A DNA stretch of 35,809 bases from a virus, in IMG/VR virus record IMGVR_UViG_3300042864_002600, positions 1 through 35,809 of that record; one strand, 5' to 3'. The notes beneath the pieces are model-generated. The model saw only the letters and a list, made by a program, of their open reading frames with translations. It ran no database searches and was not told where the DNA came from. Shown here one piece after another: positions 17,383 to 24,625 of the stretch (position 1 is its first letter; each line of letters begins with the position of its first letter). The position numbers were made by a program, and so were the translations under genes.

Positions 17383-17520
17383 ATGTTTTGGAAAATTTAT
17401 ATATTTTTTACTATACTTGTTTTAAGTATTTTTTATTTTGACGGACTTATACCTGATAAACCAAAAAATAGTTTTGGAAAGTGGTGGAGAAGAAATATAT
17501 TTGGAAGAGAAAATGATTGA
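17383..17520 (+). CDS. small membrane protein (45 aa)
   Basis: A 45-residue frame directly after DUF3310 (1-nt gap). One N-terminal hydrophobic helix (IYIFFTILVLSIFYF), then a short polar tail rich in Trp, Lys and Arg (FGKWWRRNIFGREND). It overlaps the methyltransferase start by 8 nt. Probably inserted in the inner membrane with the basic tail inside. No function known. Confidence 0.6.
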   Translation: MFWKIYIFFTILVLSIFYFDGLIPDKPKNSFGKWWRRNIFGREND

Positions 17521-18382
17521 AAACTATATAAATAAAGTAATTAACGGAGATTGTATTGAAGTTATGGGTGAAATGCCCGAAGGTTCAGTTGATTTGATTG
17601 TGACATCACCCCCATATGGTGTGAACATCGCCTATGATACTCACGATGATGATATGGAAATTAATCAGTATCTTGAGTTCAGTAAAAATTGGCTCACTGA
17701 GGCTTATAAAGTTTTGAAAGACGATGGCCGTATTGCGTTGAATATTCCATATGAAATCAACCGTCAAGAAAAGGGTGGCCGTATATTTTTGGTATCTGAG
17801 GTTTATCAGGTGATGAAACAAATCGGATTCAAATTCTTTGGAATTGTTGACCTTGAGGAGGATAGTCCCCACAGAAGTAAGACAACCGCTTGGGGAAGTT
17901 GGATGAGTTGTAGCTCCCCATATATTTATAATCCGAAGGAATGTGTAATTCTTGCATATAAGAAACATCACATCAAGAAAGTTAAAGGTCAACCACAATG
18001 GAAAGGAGTACCAACTCAAATGGAACAAGAGGATGGGACATTCAAGACCAAAGTTGTTTATCAGGATGAAGACAAGAAAGAGTTTATGGAGTTAGTGTTC
18101 GGTCAGTGGAAATATCTTAATGATAGTAGACCAATGACTAAGGCAACATTTTCAATGGATATTCCGACCAAGGCAATTAAGATTTTAACCTATAAGAATG
18201 ACATTGTTCTTGACCCATTTAATGGAAGTGGAACAAGTTGCGTAGCCGCTGAAATATTAGACCGAAGATGGATTGGTATTGAACTCAGTCCAAACTATAC
18301 AGAAATTGCAAGGGAAAGGATTCAAGCCTTTGTCGATAAAAAGAAACAACAAGAAATAGTATTTGAAAATGGAGGTCATTGA
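17513..18382 (+). CDS. DNA methyltransferase, class beta (N4-cytosine or N6-adenine)
   Basis: A 289-residue methyltransferase. The catalytic TSPPYG is at residues 31-36 and comes before the SAM-binding DPFNGSGT at residues 234-241, the permuted beta-class order. The N-terminal INGDCIEVMGEMPEGSVDLI and C-terminal RRWIGIELSPNYTEIARERI are typical. The start at 17513 gives the standard N-terminus; an earlier in-frame start at 17438 would add 25 unconserved residues inside the small membrane gene. Solitary, so probably protects phage DNA. A terminator overlaps its stop codon. Confidence 0.9.
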   Translation: MIENYINKVINGDCIEVMGEMPEGSVDLIVTSPPYGVNIAYDTHDDDMEINQYLEFSKNWLTEAYKVLKDDGRIALNIPYEINRQEKGGRIFLVSEVYQVMKQIGFKFFGIVDLEEDSPHRSKTTAWGSWMSCSSPYIYNPKECVILAYKKHHIKKVKGQPQWKGVPTQMEQEDGTFKTKVVYQDEDKKEFMELVFGQWKYLNDSRPMTKATFSMDIPTKAIKILTYKNDIVLDPFNGSGTSCVAAEILDRRWIGIELSPNYTEIARERIQAFVDKKKQQEIVFENGGH

Positions 18383-18394
18383 CCTCCATTTTTG
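18368..18394 (+). terminator. terminator overlapping the methyltransferase stop codon
   Basis: AATGGAGGTC / GACCTCCATT, a 10-bp perfect stem with an ATT loop and a T-rich tail. The TGA stop lies within the hairpin. Confidence 0.85.
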
Positions 18395-18402
18395 TTTTGG
18401 GT

Positions 18403-18412
18403 TATATTTATA
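18403..18412 (+). promoter_or_regulatory. TATATTTATA promoter-like element
   Basis: TATATTTATATAAAAAAA, 12 nt before ATG 18425 and just after a terminator, which makes it the only candidate promoter for the three-gene cargo operon. Confidence 0.6.
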
Positions 18413-18424
18413 TAAAAAAATATT

Positions 18425-18784
18425 ATGAAACATTTATTGAATGATTTATCTGACGAAGAAAAAAACGGAATCCGTGAACAACACTCAGGAGGAAAGAAAA
18501 TCGTAATCGAGAATTTCAACAAACTTATTAATACAAAACTTGGTGATGCAAAACCTTATTTGAATGAAGAAGAGGAAATGAAAGGTACAGATTGTAAGGA
18601 AGGTGATTATTATGAAGGTGAAAAAAAAGTTACCGCCGAATATGTTAAAAGTAAAATTATAGTTGATGGTGAACGTCAAATACCATTCACTGGAAGAGCG
18701 TGTATTAATAATGAATTAAAACAGGCTTTTTGTGAAAAAGATAAACAAGGTAAAATCTCCTGTAAAGCGGCAGAAGGATATTAA
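18425..18784 (+). CDS. small candidate virion protein (119 aa)
   Basis: A 119-residue protein. Starts MKHLLNDLSDEEKNGIREQH, a version of the shared N-terminal motif (also seen as SEQEKKDIKDMY in the gene at 33949). Four Cys residues are spread through the body (C59, C91, C104, C115 approximately). Beta-rich middle, no enzymatic motif. First gene of an operon with the ferritin-like and DHH genes, 3 nt from the next. Confidence 0.6.
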   Translation: MKHLLNDLSDEEKNGIREQHSGGKKIVIENFNKLINTKLGDAKPYLNEEEEMKGTDCKEGDYYEGEKKVTAEYVKSKIIVDGERQIPFTGRACINNELKQAFCEKDKQGKISCKAAEGY

Positions 18785-18787
18785 AAT

Positions 18788-19159
18788 ATGGAAAATTCAG
18801 ATATCATCAGAAAATTAGTTGAGGCTCAAATCCAACTAAAATTTTTACACTGGCAGACAAAATCTTACGCTAAACATAAGGCATATGGAAAACTATATGA
18901 AGATTTAAATGAATTGATTGATGATTTTGTTGAAGCTTGTATGGGTAAACACGGAAGACCATCCTACCAAGGAGGATATACAATTCAAGGACAAGATATA
19001 TCTGAAATATCAGTACAAAGTTTTGTTGATGGAGTTTGTATTTTTTTAATTCAGTTGACAGAGGTATTCGACCCACAAGAAGATTCTGACCTTTTAAATT
19101 TAAGAGACGAAATGTTGCATGGGTTTAATAAACTCAAATATCTTTTGACTTTAGAATGA
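18788..19159 (+). CDS. ferritin-like protein, DUF5856 type
   Basis: A 123-residue helical protein. QIQLKFLHWQTKSYAKHKAY and DLNELIDDFVEACMGKHGR match my recollection of DUF5856, a phage family with Dps/ferritin-like build: a His near the end of helix 1 and Asp/Glu residues in helix 2 could form a metal site. The N-terminus ENSDIIRKLVEA contains LVE-A, a fit to the T4-type protease site. A Dps-like packaged protein could protect or condense DNA, which is inference. It overlaps the next gene by 4 nt. Confidence 0.7.
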   Translation: MENSDIIRKLVEAQIQLKFLHWQTKSYAKHKAYGKLYEDLNELIDDFVEACMGKHGRPSYQGGYTIQGQDISEISVQSFVDGVCIFLIQLTEVFDPQEDSDLLNLRDEMLHGFNKLKYLLTLE

Positions 19160-20562
19160 GAAAATTAATATCTGAATCTGGTATTAGAAATATTAGAGAA
19201 CTCTCTGATAGATACAAAAAGGCAAAAATTTATTTCCACCAAGATTTGGATGGAGTAACCACCGCAATTGCAATGAGAGACTACCTACAGTCAAATGGAA
19301 TTGATGTGGTTGACACTGAAGTAATTCAATATGGTGACAAAGAATGGTCTGTGAAGAAACCAGATGCAAGAGGTGAAGTTATGCCGGTTTTAGTTGACTT
19401 TGCACACGGTAAACCGATGTTCGTTATTCATACAGACCACCACGATAGACAAGCTGGTGCCGAAGAAACGGGCTCTAAGTCATTCAGACAATCAAGGTCA
19501 AACGTGGAGACACTATCTCAGATTATACCAAAGACAGATTTATTCCCAACAGAGGATGTTGCAACAATTTCAATGGTTGACAGTGCTGATTTTGCCAAAA
19601 ACGAAATTACACCAGAGACTGTAATGAACTATGTTTATAAATTTGATAAGGATGTATCTGCGAAAAAGAATAGAATGTTACTTGGTCTTGTAACAAACAA
19701 ACTTTTACTTGCATTTAAGAACAAACCAAACTTCTTAGAAAGATTGGTTGCTGAGGCAAAACCATCCCTTCTTAATTTATTTCTTAAAATAAAAGAAATA
19801 ATGGAGGAAAAAAATTATGCACCAATTGAGTCATTAGAGAAAAACAAAGCGGACTATATAGAAAAAATGAAAGATTACCCTGATGTTAAAGGTAATGTCA
19901 TAGTTCAATATGGTGGTGGTAGCATGATGAAACCAGGTTCTTATGATAGATATACTCCATTTAAAAACAACCCTGAGGCTGACTTCTTAGTTATTGCATG
20001 GCCTCTTGGACTCCTTCAAGCTTCTTGTAATCCATTTAAAAAGGAAAGAGAATTGAAAGGAGTTAATTTAGGCGAGATAGCTCAAGAGGTATTATCTAAG
20101 TGGGAAGGACAACTAAAAGATAGAAAAGTACCACTATCAACAATTAAGTGGGTATCTGAAGGAAAGATAGGTGAAGAGTCAGTAGGATTTACGTTTAAAG
20201 ACTTTGCTGCAATCTACGGAGAAAAGTTTTTGGATATGGAAGGTGGGGCTAAGTACCTAGTTGAAATTAAAAGTTTGATGGAAAAACCATCTGAGACTTT
20301 AACCGAAGAAGAATGGGCTATACTTGATAAAATAACTGTTCCAGCTTGGGATATCATTCAGGCAAACAGTGGGGGCCATAAGTGTATCACCAATATATCT
20401 GGCCTCAACTTCTTTGGAAGAGGAAAGAGACCACCACAAGGAAAATACAAGTATGACCCCGAAAAAGAAGACGCTGCTTACATTAAGTTTTTAAAAATGG
20501 TACAGAACGAATTTGTTAGAGTTCTGCAAGAAAAAATCGAGTCTTCGAAGAATCAAGGTTAA
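19156..20562 (+). CDS. DHH/DHHA1 phosphoesterase (RecJ/NrnA-like), candidate virion cargo
   Basis: A 468-residue DHH superfamily phosphoesterase. Motif HQDLDG is at residues 28-33, an Asp at 81, and HTDHH at 92-96, together forming the two-metal site. The C-terminal GGHKCITNISG (about residue 406) is the DHHA1 substrate-binding glycine motif. Relatives degrade single-stranded DNA, short RNA or cyclic dinucleotides; which applies here cannot be read. Unusually, the catalytic domain is preceded by MRKLISESG, whose ISE-S fits the prohead cleavage consensus, so the enzyme may be injected with the DNA. Its 3' end overlaps the convergent transglycosylase gene by 47 nt. Confidence 0.88.
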   Translation: MRKLISESGIRNIRELSDRYKKAKIYFHQDLDGVTTAIAMRDYLQSNGIDVVDTEVIQYGDKEWSVKKPDARGEVMPVLVDFAHGKPMFVIHTDHHDRQAGAEETGSKSFRQSRSNVETLSQIIPKTDLFPTEDVATISMVDSADFAKNEITPETVMNYVYKFDKDVSAKKNRMLLGLVTNKLLLAFKNKPNFLERLVAEAKPSLLNLFLKIKEIMEEKNYAPIESLEKNKADYIEKMKDYPDVKGNVIVQYGGGSMMKPGSYDRYTPFKNNPEADFLVIAWPLGLLQASCNPFKKERELKGVNLGEIAQEVLSKWEGQLKDRKVPLSTIKWVSEGKIGEESVGFTFKDFAAIYGEKFLDMEGGAKYLVEIKSLMEKPSETLTEEEWAILDKITVPAWDIIQANSGGHKCITNISGLNFFGRGKRPPQGKYKYDPEKEDAAYIKFLKMVQNEFVRVLQEKIESSKNQG

Positions 20563-21094
20563 CCCAATTCTTAACAAAGTTTGAGTTGTCGCCACAAAAC
20601 TTTGCGTATTTGTTTAATGTAGGTTTTCCTGTATTATATGTACCACAAGCAAGTGACCAATTTTTATATCTTTCATAATGCTGAGCAAGTATTTTCATTG
20701 ATAACCAAACATTGGTTTCCAAGTTATTCATTAATTCTTTTTTTGTGACCGACCTTTCTGCAAAATATGATGCGTATCGAGGCATGATTTGCATTGCCCC
20801 AACCGCGCCAGCGTGAGAAGTTAGAAATGGGTTATATAGGGTATCTAAAGGACCTCTATATCTAGTTTCCTTATATGCCACACCGTAAGCAATATACTTT
20901 GGAACACTGAAACTGTCAGAGTAAGTCTCAATGAGGTAATACATTCTTTCACAAGGTAGAGCGGATTCGTTGGAACCAATTTCGTATAGTTCCTCGTTAA
21001 AGGATTTTGGTTTATTAGAAATGTTCCAGCAAAGCAAAGAACAGGTTAACAAAAAAAGAAACGTAATCAAAAAAATCTTTAATTTCATTTTCAT
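20516..21094 (-). CDS. lytic transglycosylase (SLT-type endolysin)
   Basis: A 192-residue enzyme with an N-terminal hydrophobic helix (residues 5-24) that may be a signal peptide or signal-anchor. The catalytic Glu is E76 in YKETRY. The motifs GAMQIMP (99-105) and ACGTYNTG match Slt/MltE-type lysozyme-fold transglycosylases, which cleave peptidoglycan between MurNAc and GlcNAc. With the N-terminal helix it could reach the periplasm without a holin. A second Met at codon 3 could also be the start. It is the clearest lysis enzyme in the window. Confidence 0.9.
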   Translation of the reverse strand: MKMKLKIFLITFLFLLTCSLLCWNISNKPKSFNEELYEIGSNESALPCERMYYLIETYSDSFSVPKYIAYGVAYKETRYRGPLDTLYNPFLTSHAGAVGAMQIMPRYASYFAERSVTKKELMNNLETNVWLSMKILAQHYERYKNWSLACGTYNTGKPTLNKYAKFCGDNSNFVKNWVNLDSSKTRFFLAEL

Positions 21095-21124
21095 AGTTTT
21101 AAAAGTTTATTGGTTTAAGTCCTA

Positions 21125-21158
21125 CAAAGATATATAAATAAGACCAATAAGACCCAAA
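21125..21158 (-). promoter_or_regulatory. Bacteroidota-type promoter overlapping a TATTTATA element
   Basis: On the minus strand: TTTG (21158-21155), 22-nt spacer, TATCTTTG (21132-21125), then 30 nt to the start at 21094. The spacer holds TATTTATA (21140-21133), so both motif types overlap here. Confidence 0.55.
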
Positions 21159-21202
21159 AGAAACCCGAATATATTTTTTTAGGAGTTTCTTAACAAAATA
21201 AT

Positions 21203-21550
21203 TTACATATCAAAGGAACAAACATCCCCGGCAACTATGTTGTTTTTTTGACAGAATCCACCAGGTAATTCCAATACATATTCCCCTGAGGAACAATAGT
21301 TAGGACAATTATCAGTCTTACAAGGCTCGCAACCATTAAAAATATCGACTATGGTAAGGTTAGAATCTATAAAAATGATATCCAAAGGGATGATACAATT
21401 TTTCATATACATACAATGACTACCCGAGCCCATAAAGAATAACATCCCATCAAAATTGGTGAAAGTTTTTCTCATCATTCCCTCTTCTTTGCTTATCTTT
21501 GTAAGACAAGTTTTAACTTTGAGGTCAATATCATTTATTCTAACATACAT
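21203..21550 (-). CDS. DUF192 family protein
   Basis: A 115-residue protein. MLFFMGSGSHCMYMKNCIIP and LDIIFIDSNLTIVDIF, followed by YVLELPGGF and AGDVCSFD, match DUF192, small beta-rich proteins of unknown function that are often periplasmic. This copy lacks an obvious signal peptide. Extra Cys residues (CEPCKTDNCPNYC) are typical of the family's Bacteroidota and phage members. The start at 21550 is preferred because earlier starts would run into the divergent Nudix gene. Only 20 bp separate the two divergent starts. Confidence 0.75.
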   Translation of the reverse strand: MYVRINDIDLKVKTCLTKISKEEGMMRKTFTNFDGMLFFMGSGSHCMYMKNCIIPLDIIFIDSNLTIVDIFNGCEPCKTDNCPNYCSSGEYVLELPGGFCQKNNIVAGDVCSFDM

Positions 21551-21560
21551 ATTTATAAAT
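21551..21560. promoter_or_regulatory. palindromic ATTTATAAAT shared by two divergent genes
   Basis: Perfect palindrome in the 20-bp gap between the divergent DUF192 and Nudix starts. Each strand offers a TATTTATA-like box. Confidence 0.5.
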
Positions 21561-21570
21561 ACAAGTATAT

Positions 21571-21963
21571 ATGAAACAAACCGCAGGTATAATAGTATTA
21601 AGTGATGATAAAGTTTTACTTTGTCAAAGGTCCGATAGTGGGGAATGGGCAATTCCTATGGGACATATGGAAGAAGGGGAAGACCCTATGGACTGTGCTT
21701 ATAGAGAGTTTTATGAAGAAACAAATCTTGAGATTACAGACCCAATAAAGTATTTGGGTAAGATTAAAAGATATAAGTCCGGTAAAATCAAAAGTGAACT
21801 CAATATATTTCTTTTTGAGGTAAATGAAGAGATTGAACCAAATTTAGGACATGCTCAAGACGGACACGAACATACTGAGTGTGGTTATTTTTCTATTGAG
21901 GAGATAGAAGAGCTTGATATGGTTGGAGGGTTAAAAGATTTTATTTTTAAAATAATTTCTTGA
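21571..21963 (+). CDS. Nudix hydrolase
   Basis: A 130-residue Nudix protein. The Nudix box runs from G31 through E37, R45-E46 and E49-E50 (GHMEEGEDPMDCAYREFYEE), with the final Gly of the consensus replaced by Asn. The REFYEE glutamates bind the metal that activates water. Substrates of the family include mutagenic or modified nucleotides, NAD-type dinucleotides and RNA caps; this one cannot be assigned. It is the last protein gene before the 1.1-kb non-coding region. Confidence 0.9.
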   Translation: MKQTAGIIVLSDDKVLLCQRSDSGEWAIPMGHMEEGEDPMDCAYREFYEETNLEITDPIKYLGKIKRYKSGKIKSELNIFLFEVNEEIEPNLGHAQDGHEHTECGYFSIEEIEELDMVGGLKDFIFKIIS

Positions 21964-21969
21964 TTTTGC

Positions 21970-21999
21970 TTGTTCCAGTCATATTTATTCTTACATTTG
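21970..21999 (+). promoter_or_regulatory. promoter P1 of the ncRNA-tRNA unit
   Basis: TTG at 21970-21972, 19-nt spacer, TACATTTG at 21992-21999. First of three evenly spaced promoters (21992, 22093, 22192). Confidence 0.65.
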
Positions 22000-22191
22000 T
22001 AAAAGATTTGACACCAACAGGTGATGAAAGATACTCGGAAAGTTAAATCTAAAAAAAACACAAATAAATTTGGTAGATTGAAAAATTAACCGTATATTTG
22101 TAAAAGATTTGAGACGGACAACGATTAAGATACAAGTCTCGAATCTTAAAAAAAAGTTTAAGAAAAATTTGACAGAACGAAAAATTTGACT
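21992..22191 (+). repeat. two tandem ~100-bp promoter-hairpin modules
   Basis: Two units begin ATTTGTAAAAGATTTGA at 21995 and 22096, and each ends in an A8 tract followed by the -33 element of the next promoter. In unit 2 AAGATTTGAGAC (22104-22115) pairs with GTCTCGAATCTT to give a 12-bp stem; unit 1 has CACC/GGTG within a GATTT/AAATC frame. The loops differ, so the structure is conserved more than the sequence. Confidence 0.6.
22069..22100 (+). promoter_or_regulatory. promoter P2 of the ncRNA-tRNA unit
   Basis: TTTG at 22069-22072, 20-nt spacer, TATATTTG at 22093-22100. Confidence 0.7.
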
Positions 22192-22199
22192 TAAATTTG
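22168..22199 (+). promoter_or_regulatory. promoter P3 of the ncRNA-tRNA unit
   Basis: TTTG at 22168-22171, 20-nt spacer, TAAATTTG at 22192-22199. The predicted transcript start is near 22204. Confidence 0.7.
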
Positions 22200-22203
22200 T
22201 AAA

Positions 22204-23093
22204 ACAATTCGGAAATGACCGAAGAAGTTCTTTGAAAAGTAAGATTATCCATTCAGTGAAAGTAACCTTCGGGTGATGATAACTGATAAAAGATAATGGG
22301 CCGTGTATGGTCCTTAAATAAACTACGAAAGTAGGATAAAGTGACCTCCCCCGTGTTGAGGAGGTTGCGGTTTCGAAAGGAACTCGAGTACACAAGTGGG
22401 ATATCACAAGACCTTTAGTACCGAGGGTAACACTGTAGGGAAAGTGGTCAGGTGACCTGGCAAAGTGGATTGTCAAGTTGAGGTGGGAACACCAACAAGA
22501 ATAACCCATAGGAATCAAGTAAGAAACGTAGCTCCAACTACACAATTGCGGATTCCAATACCGAAGGGGACTTAAAACCGAAAGGTAAGGTAGAGAACGA
22601 GTGGTGTCGCTACTACCCCTAAAGATGACCTACCAAGGTCTCTTTATGAAGTAAACTGAAAGTATGGAGATAGGGATATCTCACGGAGTAGTTTAGTATT
22701 TCGTCGCCCAAAAGGAGACGGAGCTTAAGGTGGACCACTACTCTGACACATCCACGACACAATCTAAAATTATTAACAATAATTAAAGGAAAAGTGTCCA
22801 TCAGGTTTGAGTGAAAGGTCACTACACAGTCACGGGTTGTCCGTGGCACAGAAAGACCCCAAGTCTAACTGTAGTTTTACGAAAGACCTTTAATCCCGCA
22901 AGGATGAACTGGGGTGGCAACCTCGGAAAGAGTCAAGTAATAAGAGAGTAACTTAAACCTCAAGGAGTGGTAAACCTAAAAGACCGTGACTGAGAAATAC
23001 TTCTCAAAAGGAAGTGGATAAGAAGGGAAACAATAATCCTTCAAAAGGTTCTCAATCAAAGCTGTAATCTCAGGCTTAGTTTAACTTATACAT
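22204..23093 (+). ncRNA. giant structured non-coding RNA, GOLLD/ROOL-like candidate
   Basis: About 890 nt with no plausible plus-strand gene, visibly richer in G and C than its surroundings and full of perfect hairpins. GNRA-capped stems: 22323-22334 (CTAC GAAA GTAG), 22370-22383, 22482-22493 (GGTG GGAA CACC), 22577-22586 and 22667-22682 (GAGATA GGGA TATCTC). A UUCG-capped stem is at 22265-22274. Longer-range pairings: GGAATC 22511-22516 with GATTCC 22551-22556; AGGGG 22565-22569 with CCCCT 22616-22620; TAAACT 22652-22657 with AGTTTA 22690-22695; GACAC 22756-22760 with GTGTC 22795-22799; ACCCC 22856-22860 with GGGGT 22911-22915. It is followed at once by a tRNA and a shared terminator. Size, ornate folding, phage setting and tRNA neighbour match GOLLD/ROOL-type RNAs; class membership is not established. 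Confidence 0.8.
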
Positions 23094-23165
<72 letters not shown>

Positions 23166-23174
23166 CAACTTACA

Positions 23175-23198
23175 GGTGGAGAAATCCACCTTTTTTTT
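23175..23198 (+). terminator. terminator of the ncRNA-tRNA unit
   Basis: GGTGGA GAAA TCCACC followed by T8, with a second T-rich run soon after. It lies 9 nt after the tRNA. Confidence 0.95.
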
Positions 23199-23233
23199 AT
23201 TATTTTTTTTTTGAATATTACTAGTCTGAGCGT

Positions 23234-23241
23234 TATTTATA
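23234..23241 (+). promoter_or_regulatory. TATTTATA promoter-like element
   Basis: TATTTATA, 18 nt before ATG 23260 and downstream of a terminator. Confidence 0.5.
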
Positions 23242-23259
23242 GGTATAATCCATCCACTT

Positions 23260-24279
23260 ATGAAAACGGAAAAAAAGGTTCTCTTTATCCTCAAAAAAAG
23301 ACAAAGTTCACACACTGGTTACGCTTCAGTATCATCAGGACTATTAAACTCGGCTCGTTTTGTTTCCGATATGTTAAACAAAAATGGGATTGAATCTAAT
23401 TTGGTTGAAGTTCAAGATAACAATGGAATTGACAAAGAAGTGTCAAAGTATAGACCAACTCACGTAATTATTGAGGCGTTATGGGTTGTTCCGTCAAAGT
23501 TTGAGGTATTAACTAAACTTCACCCAAACGTACAGTGGATTATAAGATTACATAGTGATATTTCATTTTTGGCTAATGAAGGAATTGCTATTGAGTGGAT
23601 TTATGAATATTTGAAATATGATAATGTAAAAATTTCAGCAAACGACTGGGAGACTAATTTTAACTTTGAACTATTAACAGACAAACAATTTGTTTATCTA
23701 CCAAATTACTATCCAGTAGGGTTCTTCAATACAAATAAACCAAAACCTATAACTAAAAAGGTTCTTAATGTTGGTTGCTTTGGTGCTATAAGACCACTTA
23801 AAAATCAGTTAATCCAAGCAGTTGCTGCAATTGATTTTGCTGACACTTATAAAAAGAAATTGAGATTCCACATCAACACTCAAAGAATAGAGGGTAAAGG
23901 TGAACCAGTTCTTAAAAATCTTAGAGAGTTATTTAAGAACAATCCAAGACACGAACTTATTGAACACGGATGGTTAAGTCATAATGAATTTATTGATTTA
24001 GTACAAAGAATGGATATTGGTCTTCAAGTTTCATTCAGTGAGACATTTAACATTGTATCGGCTGATTTCGTTAATAACAACATACCAGTTGTTACTTCAA
24101 ATGAAGTTGACTGGGTTAACCCTGTTTATTATGCAAATCCATCCAAAGTTGAAAGTATTGTTTCAAGGATGAAAAGAGCTTTGTTTTCATCTATGTTTAA
24201 ACTTAACTTCTTAAATAAACTAAGTCTTTGGTTTTATTCTTTGAAGTCTGAGAAAATTTGGACCAAATATTTTTCTTGA
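23260..24279 (+). CDS. GT-B fold glycosyltransferase (GT4-like)
   Basis: A 339-residue protein. The C-terminal half reads as a nucleotide-sugar-binding Rossmann domain: VLNVGCFGAIRPLKNQ, then IEHGWLSHNEFIDLVQRMDI and GLQVSFSETFNIVSADFVNN with the E/F-x7-E-like region of GT4 enzymes, then IPVVTSNEVDW. The N-terminal half (VLFILKKRQS, WVVPSKFEVL) fits the acceptor domain. The acceptor is unknown: phage DNA bases, capsid proteins and host surface glycans are all possible. No signal peptide. Confidence 0.8.
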   Translation: MKTEKKVLFILKKRQSSHTGYASVSSGLLNSARFVSDMLNKNGIESNLVEVQDNNGIDKEVSKYRPTHVIIEALWVVPSKFEVLTKLHPNVQWIIRLHSDISFLANEGIAIEWIYEYLKYDNVKISANDWETNFNFELLTDKQFVYLPNYYPVGFFNTNKPKPITKKVLNVGCFGAIRPLKNQLIQAVAAIDFADTYKKKLRFHINTQRIEGKGEPVLKNLRELFKNNPRHELIEHGWLSHNEFIDLVQRMDIGLQVSFSETFNIVSADFVNNNIPVVTSNEVDWVNPVYYANPSKVESIVSRMKRALFSSMFKLNFLNKLSLWFYSLKSEKIWTKYFS

Positions 24280-24303
24280 TTTGGATTTTTTTTTGTATAT
24301 TTG
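24276..24303 (+). promoter_or_regulatory. Bacteroidota-type promoter, leaderless arrangement
   Basis: TTG at 24276-24278, 17-nt spacer, TATATTTG at 24296-24303, then 4 nt to ATG 24308. Confidence 0.65.
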
Positions 24304-24307
24304 TGTT

Positions 24308-24607
24308 ATGACACAGATAAACAAATCCATAGTTAAGGTTATTAATTCTTTTGTTAACAAGACCGTCACTGGTTTTGAGATTGTCGGTATTGAGATTCAA
24401 AAAGGTGTAAATCTTTGGGCTGAGTATGAAATGTCTGAAGAAAGACTCTTAAACGCGAATATCATTATCAAAAAACAAAGGGAAATTACTTTGGATGAAG
24501 CCAAAGAAATTATTTTTCAGATAGGAGATTCGGGCAGATTGGTCTCTAATAAAGATATTTCCAATATTCCACTTAGTCTTAACATAGACTTTAAGATTTT
24601 AGATTAA
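24308..24607 (+). CDS. hypothetical protein (99 aa)
   Basis: A 99-residue protein starting MTQINKSIVKVINSF. The ATG at 24308 sits exactly 4 nt after the -7 element, which argues against the TTG-type start at 24281 upstream. Beta-rich centre, acidic helix (LDEAKEIIFQIG). Family unknown. Confidence 0.6.
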   Translation: MTQINKSIVKVINSFVNKTVTGFEIVGIEIQKGVNLWAEYEMSEERLLNANIIIKKQREITLDEAKEIIFQIGDSGRLVSNKDISNIPLSLNIDFKILD

Positions 24608-24625
24608 CTATTATCTTAAATTAAA

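Noticed and set aside
17438-17512. Upstream start of the third methyltransferase (25 extra residues)
   Set aside because: The extension lies inside the small membrane gene and does not resemble methyltransferase N-termini; the ATG at 17513 gives the normal start.
21991-22545. A 184-codon minus-strand open frame across the ncRNA region
   Set aside because: Its amino-acid content is erratic (Cys, His and Ser runs, no domain pattern) and it crosses the tandem promoters and hairpin-rich segment. It is a by-product of an RNA gene read backwards.
22204-23093. rRNA, tmRNA, RNase P RNA or a self-splicing intron
   Set aside because: No conserved rRNA stretches, no tmRNA-type alanine tRNA-like ends, no RNase P core motif recognised, and the adjacent tRNA is intact, so nothing is split by an intron.
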